NCBI GenBank assembly: GCA_030248295.1
Contig: JASANH010000938.1
Location: forward strand, 1,364,001-1,428,000
Length of the DNA: 64,000 bases
Reading direction: 5' to 3'
Source of the DNA: Mesodorylaimus sp. YZB2_4
Taxonomy: Eukaryota; Nematoda; Enoplea; Dorylaimida; Dorylaimidae
Shown here piece by piece: positions 10,358-22,820 of this stretch. Both the position numbers and the translations under genes were made by a program. The notes under the pieces are model-generated. The model made no database searches. It had not been told where the DNA came from and saw only the letters and a program-made list of their open reading frames with translations. Position 1 is the first letter of the stretch. Every line of letters starts with the position of its first letter.

Positions 10358-13300
10358 TCAATATTCATCACTGCGTTCGTTCAGGATTTCAAAACGCATG
10401 GGATCTGATGAGCGACGGCCAAAGAACGGGACACCCTGCGTGTGCTGTCTGTAGAAGTAGACCAGACCCAAGACGGCCAGCACGAGTACGAAGACCACGC
10501 ACAGCACGATGCCCGCAATCACCCCAGCTTGAGACGTCGTTTTCGACTTTGATGTCGAATGATGGCTGAACAGTGGATTCACAGAGTCGCTACCATTCGA
10601 GGGGGTCGCATTCTGCGGTGTGCTGGACGGAGGCACTCTGGAGCTGATGGTCACAGGCGACACTGGTGACGACGAGGGGACGGCCGCAGGGCTGGCTGGT
10701 GTGCTGGAAGACGCTGGTGAGGGCGGTGGCGGAGAGAACGAAGTGCTTGGTGGCGACGAGCTGACCTCCGAGAAAACTATAAGGCAGGAAAACGGTTGAT
10801 GATTATTAATTCCAAACGCGTTTCTGCTTCTTAACTTTCCCCAGCGTTCTTCTGGATGGTCGTAGTGTTGGACTGTGCCATCGCCTACTGATAGCACAAA
10901 CCTTCGTTGTCGCAGTGCAGGCCCCTGTGGGTCCTATTACTGATGTAACCCCGCCAAGGCGAGTGGGAGAGAATAATCGACCTCCCCTGGCTGGGAAAAG
11001 TACCCCTCTGGTTACTGTTACAGCCGCACATATATAGTCTTGCCTTGCTCCAGTCGGACTTTGTGTCCCGCCAACTTCAGTCTGTCGCATTCTCTCCTGC
11101 GCCTGCCAGGCTTGGCTACATTGGAGGGAGTGACCAGTGGAGCTTTTGCACCACGCCAAAAATCCAGGGCAGCCAGCCAACCTATTCCATGGCTGGGGTG
11201 GCGCAGCTGCCGGCTCCGTGCTAAGGATTGATTGCCAGCCGAGCCTCACACCCCGTGACCAACATACCCATGATACCCGACCTTCCTCTAGCTTACCTTT
11301 CGGCTTGGAACATATGAAATGCCTGGTTTCGTGGCATCCAGCATCGTACCACAACCCACTCTGGTCCATCTCCACGCAAACCTCCACACTTGGGTTCCAT
11401 CCGAACCGAGGTTCTCGCGGTGCCCAATTTACGAATTCCAAAGGACTGCCATCGAGCCATTCGAAGGTGCCTAAATCCGAAATAGGGCATGCCTACTGTT
11501 TAGAATCCATGCACCCAGTAGGCTCACCGTGCGCCTTCTGCATCAAGCCGATGAAGAACCTTCGTTTCGCTTGCTTCAGTTCTTCGTGCCCCGATAACAT
11601 GATCCAGTCACCCTCGGTCGGGAAGCTCGCCAAGGTGGCATTGTATTCCTTAAAAGACACTCAGACTTCAGTGCAGTCTGCGTCCAGCAGACCAAGCCAT
11701 ACCCTCCAGCATCGTAGCATAGCATTGGCACCGCTCGTCCAATCGTCCTTCATCACTTTATAACATTGTGTCGAGCCCGCCAGCCAGCCTGTCTCGCAGC
11801 TGCCGCCGTTCTTTGGTCTGGGAGGATCCACTAAATAGAGAGAAATGAAAGCAATCGGGTAATGGCCGACCAGCTATCCCACCTTTCTCTCGTCGATGCT
11901 TGCAAATGAAGGGTAACTTCTTGCTGCACGACACCTGGTGCCAGTACGGCATGAGTTCTCGACCCGGACTGCCAACTTGGCTCATTGTGACACAACGAAG
12001 GTCGGGGTCTCCCACTGGATTCGAATTCCATTTGGTGATCCAAACTGGCCACTTGTCCACCCATTCCGCGTGTACTGTTGCCTGCAAGCACGGACATACG
12101 CGGAGAAGGCACAGGATGGGACTGAAGTCGCAATGCCCACGGAAAGTATGCGGTTCGGTCCATTTACATAATCCATTGTGAGAGGGCGCTTCTTTGGTTT
12201 GAAGGGCGTGACTAATGGTTCATCTTCTTGCTGCGCCCTCAGATCCACAGCAAAGGCAACAGGAATCTCCTCTCTGTGCAAGCGAGTCTGCTACCAGCGG
12301 ACATCCAGAAGGCACAGGAGACCCAGGCCCAGGCAGACAGGAGACTCGCCCTCACCTTCCATGCCCCCATCCAAATACTCCCTACGAATGCGATCTTTAA
12401 TCCTACGAATGAGTTTCTGGAACCATTTCGCATGGCCGAGTAAGACGTGAGAACCAGTGGTTAGGGTCACCAAGGTATAACACAGGGGCCACACGTGGAT
12501 AAGAGTACTACACCCTTGAATCTCAGGCCAAGCAGCATCATTGAATTCCAAGCTCCGAGTCCTCGATTCCTTACCGAATTCTGTTCTCCGAATACTTGCA
12601 GTCCGATCCAGACTTGCCCCAAATCGTCCCGTTTCTTCATCAAACTAACCAAAAAGGCGAATTCTTGTTGAGTCAGAATCGAGGTCAATGTTGACAACGA
12701 CTGTTCACAACGCTTCCTAGCTTCGTCCCAAGTGGATGGAGTGTCTGCAGAGCAATCCAGAACAGTACACTGGCCTACAGTCCAGACATGGGTGTACCTT
12801 ACCTGTGACAAGTTCATAGCAGTTAGACCCGTGTTTAAAATACGATACGTTTCCCTTCTCGCCACCACTCTCCTCGCACAACCATTCGCTCTCGCCCGAA
12901 CTCTCACTGACAGCTGAAGGATGGGTTGTCTATCAGCACCATTAGGGTCAGGCAAGGCAGTACTTACACTTGCTCTTTTCGCATACGAAAGGCAATTTTA
13001 ATTGCTCGCAAGATTCACCAGCCATTATCACTGATCGGCGCCAATCTGAAGGCACAGAGTGCAACACAAAGCCACCAATGCACAGCTGACATGAGTAGGT
13101 ACCTACCATACGGCCAGTACGTGGATCGCTTCCGACGTCCGTATCTGCCATTACCGTATGCAGAGCTCGCTGAGGCTGTAGTCCTTGTGATGAGACTGCT
13201 GAGAGTACCCCTGGACGATAGGGGGTCCCATGTACCTGGTGCCTTGTCCACGCTCATGACGAAACAGCGCTGAAAGAGAAAGGTATTTTGATCCAGTGAT

Positions 13301-16300
13301 GTCGCTGATAAGCTCCAAGGTGGGGCCCGCTGGGGTTAAGTTCAATCCTAACGCCTGCCAGGAGTGCCATCTCCTGCTAAAAACGTCCATCGCGCTTGTG
13401 ACAATAGGAAGTAACGTTCCGCTTTATGTGCTAAGCAATAGCACCTATGTTCCCCTCGAATGTGCCCGTTAGCCCACCCACACGAAACTGAACTGAGACC
13501 TCGCCGTCACCCTACTTCCTGCTGCCTCCACAAGTACGAGGACGAATAGGACCCGTAAAAATCGTTCCAATATCCCGGCCGTCCCGGCAACGAGCTGGTC
13601 GAGGTGACGGCGACTGGGGATGGGGTCGTGCGGAACGTGCCAAATAAGGTCATCCCAAACGAATCAAAGTTCGTATAGCCAACTTCAGTTTCGTCAATCC
13701 ACCTCAATTTCCCTTCGTTGTAAATCAATCCAATCCAACTTTGGTTCAGCTCTTCGTGGTTGAGCATGGAGAGGACGAAGACTGAAAATGGACTGGTCAC
13801 TTTAAGAGACCAGATGCAGACGGTCGGGGAGGACAGTGGCTCAGAAATGGTCCCGGCGGGCTCCCAGGTCCCCGCAGAGCTTGGTGGCTGATTCGTGGAT
13901 GGGTGACCAAGGTCATCAGCGTTAGTGTGCTGCCGCTTGGCCCATCAGGCGACCTAACATGGCCCATTGCCACCACACGGACTCCAAGGTACTTACGATT
14001 ATCGAAACTATTCTGTATACTGACTAGATTGGCCTTGTATTTCAAACAGGCCAGTTGAGCGTCTCGAAAGTTGACCCTCTCCGAAGCTGATGAATTCTCC
14101 ACGCCGAATGGCCGATAGCATCGATTCCCTATTCACATCATCACGTCCTGGCTTGTCCTTACCAAAATAGGGAACTTACTGAAAAGCAGCCATCCCTTGG
14201 GACATCCCCCAGGCACTAGGGTCGTTGCGGTTGGCTTCGGAGTAGCACTTGCATCCTTCAGTGTACGTTTGCACACGGCTGGACGAATACTGTCGCAACG
14301 TGAAAGCTGCAATTCGCCATCTGAAAAGGTATTATGTCCAGCAGGGTCAGATAACTGCCGTCAGTCCTTGGTCGGTGTGTGGTGCTTCCCTGGTGCAACT
14401 GGTGCACTCGACCGATTAGACAGATACATCAAATCAATGAGTGCAATGTCTCCCGTCCCTACAATCTCCCGACTTGGTTCACTGATAAAAGCCAAACGGG
14501 ATTCCCATCCTCGAGTATACTGTAAGCGAATCATTGCCGCATACTGGATCGAACCCAGGCCATTTTGCAACAGAGATGGCATCACTAGCTCCACCATTGT
14601 CAGCACAACAGCTGCGCACTCCCCCCCCCCCCCCCCCGGGCCATTAACCACCCGTCTACACTTTAAGAGGCATCCAATGGGTTAGGCATGTTCTGAACCA
14701 AAAACGCACACCTTGTCTCATTTTTCCAGCCGCTGCTGACTTGGCTAGCACTCGACGTAGCTGAGATATCTTCAGACTGACACAACTGGGATTCCTGGGG
14801 GCATCTTGTTGACTACTCGTACGAGCCTCAGTTGTTATGGCTGGCAAAAAGTCAATGGGCGAATCGTCTGACCATCTGTTGTTGGTGTTAAAAAAAGGGC
14901 TGAGCATTTATAGACCTTGAGAAAGAGAAAACTAGTTTTTTATTCTCACTGAAATCTGTCATCGATCGACTCCAATTTGTTCAAACCTGTCCAAAATGAA
15001 TTGCCCGCATTCCAATCTGCAGTCTAGTCGAGAAAAAGGAGAGTCCGAGTGTGTCCATGGCAGATAAGGCAAATCTCAAAGTACCAGGTTATTGTTCAAG
15101 TAATCGATTTCGGACAAGGAATGAATCGAGACCAAGTCGCCCCCGTCGGCCATGCATGCACTTCGCGATTCGTACCACGATTGGTCTTTGGGTAGTATCT
15201 TGTAACATGAGCCGTTATTGTGGCACCAATCGTAACCACCGCATTGGTCTGAAAGGAAGGCCAGTGGCATCAGGGGCGGCTTTGGTTCACTGCTTAAGGA
15301 CCCTGGACCCGGATTCAGACAGGAGTTAATGTTGATTTGGATTAGGACAGAGTGGGTGGTTATCGGTGACTTGTGAGAGAAAGAAGCCTGGGAATCAGTC
15401 GAATATTACAGGATCAAGACTAGACTGGACTTAGTAATGCCCCACACCCCATCTCGGAGAGAAATCAGAGACGCCTCACCATGATCGTCACCGTCTTCTT
15501 TGGGTGCCTGCATTGTCTTGTTATCCCTGGGCATTTTGCATATGAATGGGGCGAAGTCGAGGCAGTAGCTTTTCAGCAACTCTAAAACAAGGCAAAGGAT
15601 GCCAAACAGTCGAGGAGACACACTAGGCTTACTGCCTCCTTCCGTGGTCAAGTGAAATGCAACGCATCGTTGCTGTCCCCGTGTCGCACTGGCGGCTCCA
15701 GTCGAATGCAGGCTGCGATAGGGTGGGGAGCCGATCGGGTCTTGGATAGTAACTGTGGAATTCTGTTTGGAACCGTCAGTCCACCTGGAAATGAGACGCG
15801 TTCACTGCAAGACGGCTGTCAGCATCGAGGTCAGAGAGAGTCATGATTTCTTGGGAGCAAGCGGTACCTGCTGCTCGTTGGCGATGCCGATGGACACATG
15901 TAAGAAAGTCCAACCCACACGAAGTCGTTGGAAGCAGCGTAAGAATGGTAAGTCTGATGCTCCTTGTGCCACCAGTGAGTACCCGATGCACTGATCTGAA
16001 ATAGTAAATGTAATCAGACAGCTGGTTCGGAAAGTCAAATGAACCTAACCTAAGGGCCAGATGCGTTCATGTGACAATGGTGATGCGAGATGGCAAGGGC
16101 TAGAAGAACACACACGACCAGGCCCCCAGCAGTTGGTACTCGTATGTTGGACTGGTACCGCCAGGGGTCGGTTTCGCTCCTGGTTAGGGCTCAAGTTCTT
16201 GCGTACCAGGGCCACCCGCAGTGTGATATCAGGCACATCAGCAGATCATACTGGCCACAGTGCTCAAGCCACAGAGGAACCCAGGCTCGATTTGCTGTGC

Positions 16301-16775
16301 CATAGTTGACCATAGCTTACCAAGGCGAATACGAAATCGAGTTCTTCCCTGGACAAAATGGACACCAAATGTGCGTTGGGGCCGACGACGGCACACTCAG
16401 CTTGGGCCTGGCTCCACTGTCTGCCCACCTTCATATAATAGTAGCAGTGGTCTCCCCACAGCTTCCATCCGAACGGGCACTCGCTCTCTGTCGAGGGCGC
16501 ATCATCATCGTACTCCTCCACATCGTGAGCCCGGGGCACGTCGTAATCGTCCTCACTCAGGTAGCTGTCCCCTCTGGACGAGTAGCCTGAAACACAGCAG
16601 TGGTGCCCCAGTGCAGTGCAGAACAGGGGGCGCGTGCCAGCCTCTGACTGGCCTGCATGCCCCCCAGGTGCCCTCTCCATGCTTGCAACTTACCAGACGC
16701 AATCTCGGGTCCAGTGCCCAGAATGACGATCAGGAAAGGCACCACGAGGGCCTTGGTGAGACGGCAATAAGTCAT
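10358..16775 (-). CDS. type I membrane receptor with at least five C-type lectin-like domains
   Basis: The start at 16775 gives MTYCRLTKALVVPFLIVILG, a signal peptide, then an acidic stretch rich in D, E and Y. C-type lectin-like domains follow. Domain 1 begins CPFGWKLWGDHCYYY near 16500 and ends FAPFICK near 15530. Domain 2 begins near 15260 and ends CDSIRPAVCKRT near 14270. Domain 3 begins CPKGWLLF near 14200, with NQSWIGLIYNEGKLRWIDE, and ends LPFVCEK near 12970. Domain 4 begins GSNCYELVT near 12810 and ends KLPFICKHRRE near 11895. Domain 5 begins CYKVMKDDW near 11760 and ends HETRHFICSKPK near 11300. A Ser/Pro/Thr stalk, one membrane span (GVIAGIVLCVVFVLVLAVLG) and a 33-residue tail ending NERSDEY close the protein. 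The layout recalls the mannose receptor family without a visible ricin or FNII domain. Exons between 10800 and 11290 are uncertain. Confidence 0.8.
14621..14637. repeat. poly-C tract (17 C)
   Basis: Uninterrupted run of 17 cytosines in a non-coding part of the lectin receptor gene, followed by GGG. Simple repeat, likely length-variable and prone to sequencing error. Confidence 0.9.
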
Positions 16776-17872
16776 GGCGTCGTCTGGCCGTAAAACAAAG
16801 TCGTCAACAGAAGTGAGACGTGCGACGACGTGCGGGCACTGGGTCTGTGCGGTTGGAATGGGATTCTTGCTTGCCTAGTTTATTATGTAAGATAGGTACT
16901 AACTGCCATTTACACTCACCCAAGCGCCAGCCGGGCCTCGAAACGAGTCCTATATACGAACAGAATGCGCGCCGGCCGCCAAGACGAGCACAAATAGTGG
17001 TTAGTGTTACGAAACGTTTAGGCCCCTCCTCTGGCCCCCATTCAACACTCCTACTGCCTATTGCTCAAAAAAACCGTTTTTCTCGTCGATGTTTGGCTCT
17101 AGCAACCACCACGAGCCAGCAGCCCAGTTGCTTGTACATGCACCCTATTCAATGCCATCGCCACCCTACCTGCCAGCCGAGGAGAAACCAAGGGCGTTCT
17201 GTGTACTTGGAACTTTTCGAGCCCAGCGCCCATCCACCCGAATGCCATTTCTTCTCGCCAAGTCCGGTTTTTTATTGGGCCTGAGCGCAGCGAGATCTCA
17301 CTTCGAAAACATCATCCATAACGCGGTTTCCAAAACCAGACGCTTCTTGGCCATATTGGCTTCTTAAAAAAAACCTGCAAACACTATTCATCACTTTCCA
17401 CCTCTTAACTCCCATTCAGGTGGAATAATGGTTATTGACTGGCCTCACGCAAACAAACCCAAAATTACCTTTAATGCCTTTTCTTCGCACAAAATTACAA
17501 TTTCTGCCGAATAGTTACAATATTCTACACACTGTTAGAAGTCCGAACGAATACACTAACTTAATACAATACAGGAAAACACACGTGGAATAAAGCGCAC
17601 AAGAAAAAATGCGGTGATCTTTGTCAATCGATAAACAGGGAAAATGATATCCTAAATACCAGCAAGTCAGTCTACTGTCGTGGCGGAAACCAACCAGCGT
17701 GAGTGCTAGCTGATGTGGAATGCGCTGCAAGAAGAGATCATGCTCTCACAACAGAAAGATATGGAATGGCTGAACCCACCCGATTCCCAACTTTAATGGT
17801 GCCAGTCGAAGTCTAGCATCCGTGCCCAATGCCCCGCCTATTCTGTAGTTGTTGAGGCCAACTAGAAATACA
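16776..17872. other. gap between lectin receptor and ubinuclein, no gene seen
   Basis: Holds the lectin gene's 5' region and the ubinuclein 3' UTR. The open frames at 16820-17284 (+) and 17515-17730 (-) have no recognisable motif and no sensible splice partners. Confidence 0.5.
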
Positions 17873-20800
17873 TCACTTACGTCGCATAGAAGCCATCATC
17901 GCATTGGCCAAACTCATTTCCATTCGTTGGTTTGCTTCGTTTATAGCAGCTGCATTGGCCGCAGACCACGTGCGGGCGATGGTAGGCGAAGTAGCAACAC
18001 ACGAACTCGGGGCATTTGCCGACGTTGGCAATGAAGACGATGTCAAATTCTGAATTGAGAATCCTAGTCGTTGCGAGGGTAATCCTGCACTGGGCGCAAC
18101 GTTCGACAGTCTGCTCTTGGCTTGTGGACTGGTCTGCGATGGAGAACCAAGTTTGACCGCACTTGCGGCTAATGCTGCCGTTGCTGCTAATGCGGCAGAC
18201 GGAACTGTCGTTGGCGCACGGAAGACCGGTGGCGCTGGCGTCTGTGTAGAACTAGAAGATGATGCCAAATTCTTGATGGTCGCTTGGGCACTCGTGATCG
18301 TAGACAGTCCAGACGTAGCCTTGGGCGAGCTATGAGCAGGCGCTGGCTCAGCGGGCGGCTTAGGGGGAACATCAGCCGAGCGCGTACCGTCCCTGTAACA
18401 TAATCGATAATCTGAGGCGCTCGAAAAATCTGGTCTAAATTGCTTTACTCTTCTGTCTTGAAAAAGCGCATATGGACACTCCGACTTTCCTTCATCAATT
18501 CTCTGCAAGATAAGGTCCCGTTAGCGAGCCTGGCACTCACGCGCGATATCAGCCCTACCTCGCATTCATCCATCCGGAAGGCCACAATGGAACAAGTTGC
18601 TGCTCGAGGTACGTTCTCATGGCCTCTTCCTTATCCACGAACGAGCTGTCGGCCGTTATGTGCCGTAACACTTTGCTGACGATCACATTGAGGATTTTCC
18701 TGTAATAGAGAAGAATAGGGCCGAAGGTCAACGAAACCATTTCACGATCTTACTTTGAATGATCATTCCAAGAATACTTCCGACGCGGTGTGTACAGATT
18801 CTTTTGCCGCTCCCCTTCTCCGGGATTCTGGATCCTAAATCACACGACCCTAAGATTCTAGAATAAGCAGCTCGGAGGCAAGCTTACAGTTCAAGTTTCT
18901 TCAGTGCCACTTCTTCGCACAGCTTTCGATGCTCCTGTTCGAGACACGGCATTTGACGATCGATTTCTGAAAAGCATACGCCAGTTAATTCGCCAGACCA
19001 GGATGGAAAACAATACTAGGGTATAAATGCGATCATCCCGTCAATGATCATAGCCTACCTTGACGTAACAACTTGATCAACGTGGCGATGTCGCATTTTG
19101 CAAAAGCGCCATCGTTAGCCTTGTCAAGTTCGTTTGTACCCTGCGATGGTGACAACGACGGCCTGGGCGCGACTGACGATGTAGGCGCCGACGGCCTGGG
19201 CATGACTGACGATACAGGCGCCGCCGGTGGTTTTGCCGCTACGGCGGGCGTGGTAAACGCAGGGGTCACCTTCGGTGATGCACTGGACACAGTCGTTGCA
19301 TGGGACTTAGTCGCTACGACCGGAGGTGTCGCCACTGGTGACTGGGTTGTGACGGAAGGGGAACTCTGCACTGATGACTTCGTCGATATCGTACTTGTAG
19401 ACAGCATCGAGATAGAACTGTTTGGCGTCGTGGAGGCCCTACTCGCACTGCTCGTACTCGCTGCTGACTTTGATTGATCGTTTCGAACATTGATCTTTTC
19501 CCATCGCGCCATAATTTTCGCCTTGTTAACCCTCAGTCGACTGCTTAGGTCATCAAGCACTGCTTGCAGTTTTGCGTCGTCGTATCCAAGCGAAGTACAT
19601 TCGGCCATGATTCTGAAACGTTTCACGATTGACGAGGAGGTAAGACAAAAGGTGGCTGCTAGGGATGCCACAGTACCCCGGCACAACACTTACTTGTGCA
19701 GAACTGCATCCGTCCGACTACTGAAGCACAATTGCCCATTTTCCTTTGCTTTCTTAAAAACAAAACCCTTCAGCCTTGCCACCTGCAAACCCCCGGTTCC
19801 CATCCTACCTCAACCAATGTCATGTTCATCTGTTGCAGATGTGAGGGCACAGTCCATTTGTCCCCACTCGGTTTCGAAGTCGACGCAGCCGTGGGAGTTG
19901 CCGTCGTAGCCGCAGTACCCGTCGTAGTCGTGGTTGCACCTGGTGCATTAGCCTTCTTCGCCAGACTACTGATTTTTTCCCACCGAGCGATAACCTTGGC
20001 CTTGTTCACTTTCAACCGACTGCTTAAATCGTCCAGCACAGCATCAGTTTTCTCAGTGTCGAAGCCGAGAGAAGAACATTCGGCCATGATCCTAAATAAA
20101 ACAAGAATCAAACACTGTTCCTGCCCTTCCATTGGCTCTGTCCACAATCAGATACCCTCCACTTACTTGCGCAGAACCGTATCCGTCCGATTGCTGAAGC
20201 ACAATTGACCGAGTTCCTTGGCACGCTAAAACACAAAATTCCAATTCTTTGCCATTCCAACCTCAAGCCTCATTTACTACCTCGACCAGCTGCTTATTCA
20301 TTTCCTGTAAATGAGCTGGCACGGACCACACATCTGCGCTAGTTGGTGGTTTGCCCGTACGACGTGCCTTCGGTGCTGGCATTTCTTTGACTACAGTTAT
20401 TTCGGGACTGGAAGTGGCCGCCCGTGTCGAGTCGCCTGCTGTAACTGATTTCGTCAATGTCATCTCTTTTGCTTCATTAATCTGCAAAAAAAACTCAATC
20501 AGTCTCTTCTACTACAATTTCATCAAGGCAAAAGAAGTGATCGTTATATGAACTAGACAGCCCGAAACTTTCCTTGAGAATAAAAAACGTCGAAAAGAAC
20601 ACAGAAAAAGAAACCCAACAAAAATGCAATAAAATTGAAATTGTGAAACCGAGTCAAAATGAAAACAAAATCCAGAACGAAGTATACATATTATTTGTGC
20701 AATACACAAAGCACCTCCCTAGGCATTTCGTGAGCTACCTTTTTATTCGTTGCCATTTTGGATACGCTTGCGCCGCCAGCCCCGTTTTCTGAGCCCGAAC

Positions 20801-22820
20801 CCGCTGGTTTCGTCGAAGACGGCGCTACATTTTCGGATTTCTGCTGCTTCGGATTTTCCACGACAGGCTTACATACGGCGCTGAACACAGACTCGATACG
20901 AACATCCGACTTTGCTTGCTCGGTCGTTTTTGGTGCAGAAGACGCTGATTCCTGGACTGGGGCCATCGATGCAACCACTGAGTCCACAACATCGCTAACA
21001 CGACCATAAAAGCTGAATAAAAACAGCTGCAAGCCTATTTAGCTCCAGAGAATACTTTGAAACGGGCTACCTGTTTGATTTTTCCGTTGACTGAGAGCTG
21101 CGTTTTCCTTCGTTTCCAGTTTTGCTTTTTCTAGCCCATCCTTTCGAACTTTTGAGCAAATTCGCTGACGCTTTCTGTTTCGGGGTCATACTAGAAGAAT
21201 CTGAATTAGAAAACCAGCCAATTATCATCTGTATCTTTTTACCTTGGCCTTCCTCCCGGTTTTACGATCTGTCCTTTGGCACGACCAACTTTGACTGGAG
21301 GTGTTCCAGTTGCCCGCTTCTCCACAGTGGACGCCCCGGACAGATTCGCACTAACACTTTTCGAAACTTCTATATTGCCATCAGACTCTTCGTCAGAAGC
21401 CTGAGAGCTTTTATCCGAAGAGCTTCCACTTTCAGATGCAATACGAGAGATCTAAAATAAGAAGCGTGTTGTCGAATACAACGAAACTGATCTTCCTAAA
21501 GTACCTTCTTTTTTGGTTTTTCGTTCGATTCGCCGTCATCACTGTCGGATACTTCTCTGAATTCGAGAGGTCCCCGATTCACGTAGAATCCACCGTGTAT
21601 GGGTTCGAGAGTCGACGGAACCAACTCATCGTACTAAAATTCGTTTAAAAATTAGCATCAAGAAATTTCTCGTACTTTATTTGTAAAGATATCAAATACT
21701 TACGCCCTCAGAATCATCAATAAAAGGATCGTCTAAATCGTAACCCATTCCCAAATCCATGTAATCTTCTGGTTTACCAAACTTGATTTTACGCCCCTTT
21801 TTATCCTTTTTTGGTCCCTAAATAAGACCAAGACGGTTTTCCTATCTTCTTGTATCGACAACAAACCTAATTTACTTACATATTTTTCTTGGAATTTGCT
21901 CGCAATCGCTTCCAATTTGCGATACTCTTCGTTGTCTTCGAGCGGATTGTCATCGTCGAAAGATTTGCCCTGTAACACATTAACGCACTGTTAATTGCAC
22001 GCAAACAACATGTCTATCGTGTTTGTTTCTATGAGGTAAGCCCACAGGCTTCTACGCAGCGCGGTTGTCAGCAACGAGCCGCGCAAGCCCCGCCCATAGC
22101 AATCAATCAATAGACAAATAGACGATCGGTACGGCTGCTGTCCGATAACCTACCCGCAGCGCTCTGCCAGCGAAACGCGCCGTGGAGCGGCGGATCGATA
22201 AAGGCGACCGCGCACTCTATCTACTCGCCACACCACGAAAGATATGCAGCCCATCGACGCAGCAGATAATTTAGGCGCCCATCGGTTGTGTGTCAATAAC
22301 TCCCTACCTGCCGCAGCGAAAGCTCGATTAGCGGATATTAGGCGCTGGAATGCGGCCAATATCCGCTTTCACTATGCGCCGGCTCTTTTTACACGCGCAT
22401 TGGGTTTACGAAAAGCCACCGACTGACTGAAACCAGCGGAGGGCGTCAGCTTCAACCAGGTCTTATTCTTAGCTGGGTGTCTCGAAGTAGGAATGGTCAA
22501 ATACAACACAAAATGTTCAGTACGTAAAAAGAGCAAACTAGGGAGCGCTACAACGTACAACATAGGGGAGACATACTTCTGCCCTATACATAGCCTTCGC
22601 ACGCTATAGGTCGATATTCGTAGGCAAGGGACTAGACACTAAGCAAAATGGAAGAACGATTTTTACTTACAGTTTGTTCTTTGATCAAAGTTGGTAAATG
22701 ACATCGTGGAAATTTGTCAGCAGTCGGCTGAAATAATTCCATTTCGACAACTACGACCTCGCCGCCCGATTTTTGTTTCTTTTTTTGTCCAAATCCGGCT
22801 AAGGCCATAAAAGAAGTCAT
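17873..22820 (-). CDS. UBN1: ubinuclein, histone H3.3 chaperone (HIRA complex) subunit, with duplicated middle-domain exons
   Basis: Nuclear subunit of the HIRA complex that binds H3.3-H4 and deposits it outside S phase. Exons include 22671-22820 (MTSFMALAGFGQKKKQKSGG), 21880-21969 (DNPLEDNEEYRKLEAIASKF), 21704-21817 (DLGMGYDLDDPFIDDSE), 21505-21633 (YDELVPSTLEPIHGGFYVN), 21243-21451, 21071-21190, 20739-21012, 20281-20481, 20167-20225, 19809-20091, 19694-19752, 19059-19612 and about five more to 17873. The first four carry the N-terminal segment and the Hpc2-related/HUN domain that recognises H3.3. The middle domain follows and ends with RRKYSWND and LVPLWPSGWMNARELMKESR, close to WPKGWMQART of human UBN1. 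A low-complexity Ala/Ser/Pro tail ends MMASMRRK. Intron 1 (21970-22670) is the longest. The single-letter ending UBN1 rather than UBN2 is not resolvable, as invertebrates usually have one gene. Confidence 0.87.
19059..20481 (-). repeat. tandem duplication of middle-domain exons inside ubinuclein
   Basis: Two copies of a three-part unit lie in a row. Copy 1: VWSVPAHLQEMNKQLVE (end of exon 20281-20481), AKELGQLCFSNRTDTVLRK (exon 20167-20225) and IMAECSSLGFDTEKTDAVLD onward (exon 19809-20091). Copy 2: KWTVPSHLQQMNMTLVE (end of exon 19809-20091), AKENGQLCFSSRTDAVLHK (exon 19694-19752) and IMAECTSLGYDDAKLQAVLD onward (exon 19059-19612). The small middle exon is 59 bases in both copies, with the same phases and splice positions. 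Both copies are open and splice in frame. Confidence 0.9.

Noticed and set aside
11137..11763. 208-residue plus-strand open frame
   Set aside because: It lies antisense over the fifth C-type lectin domain exons, whose minus-strand translation has clear lectin motifs. The plus frame has none.
19073..19477. 134-residue plus-strand frame rich in Gly, Val and Asp
   Set aside because: Antisense shadow of the Thr/Ser/Ala/Pro-rich ubinuclein exon 19059-19612.
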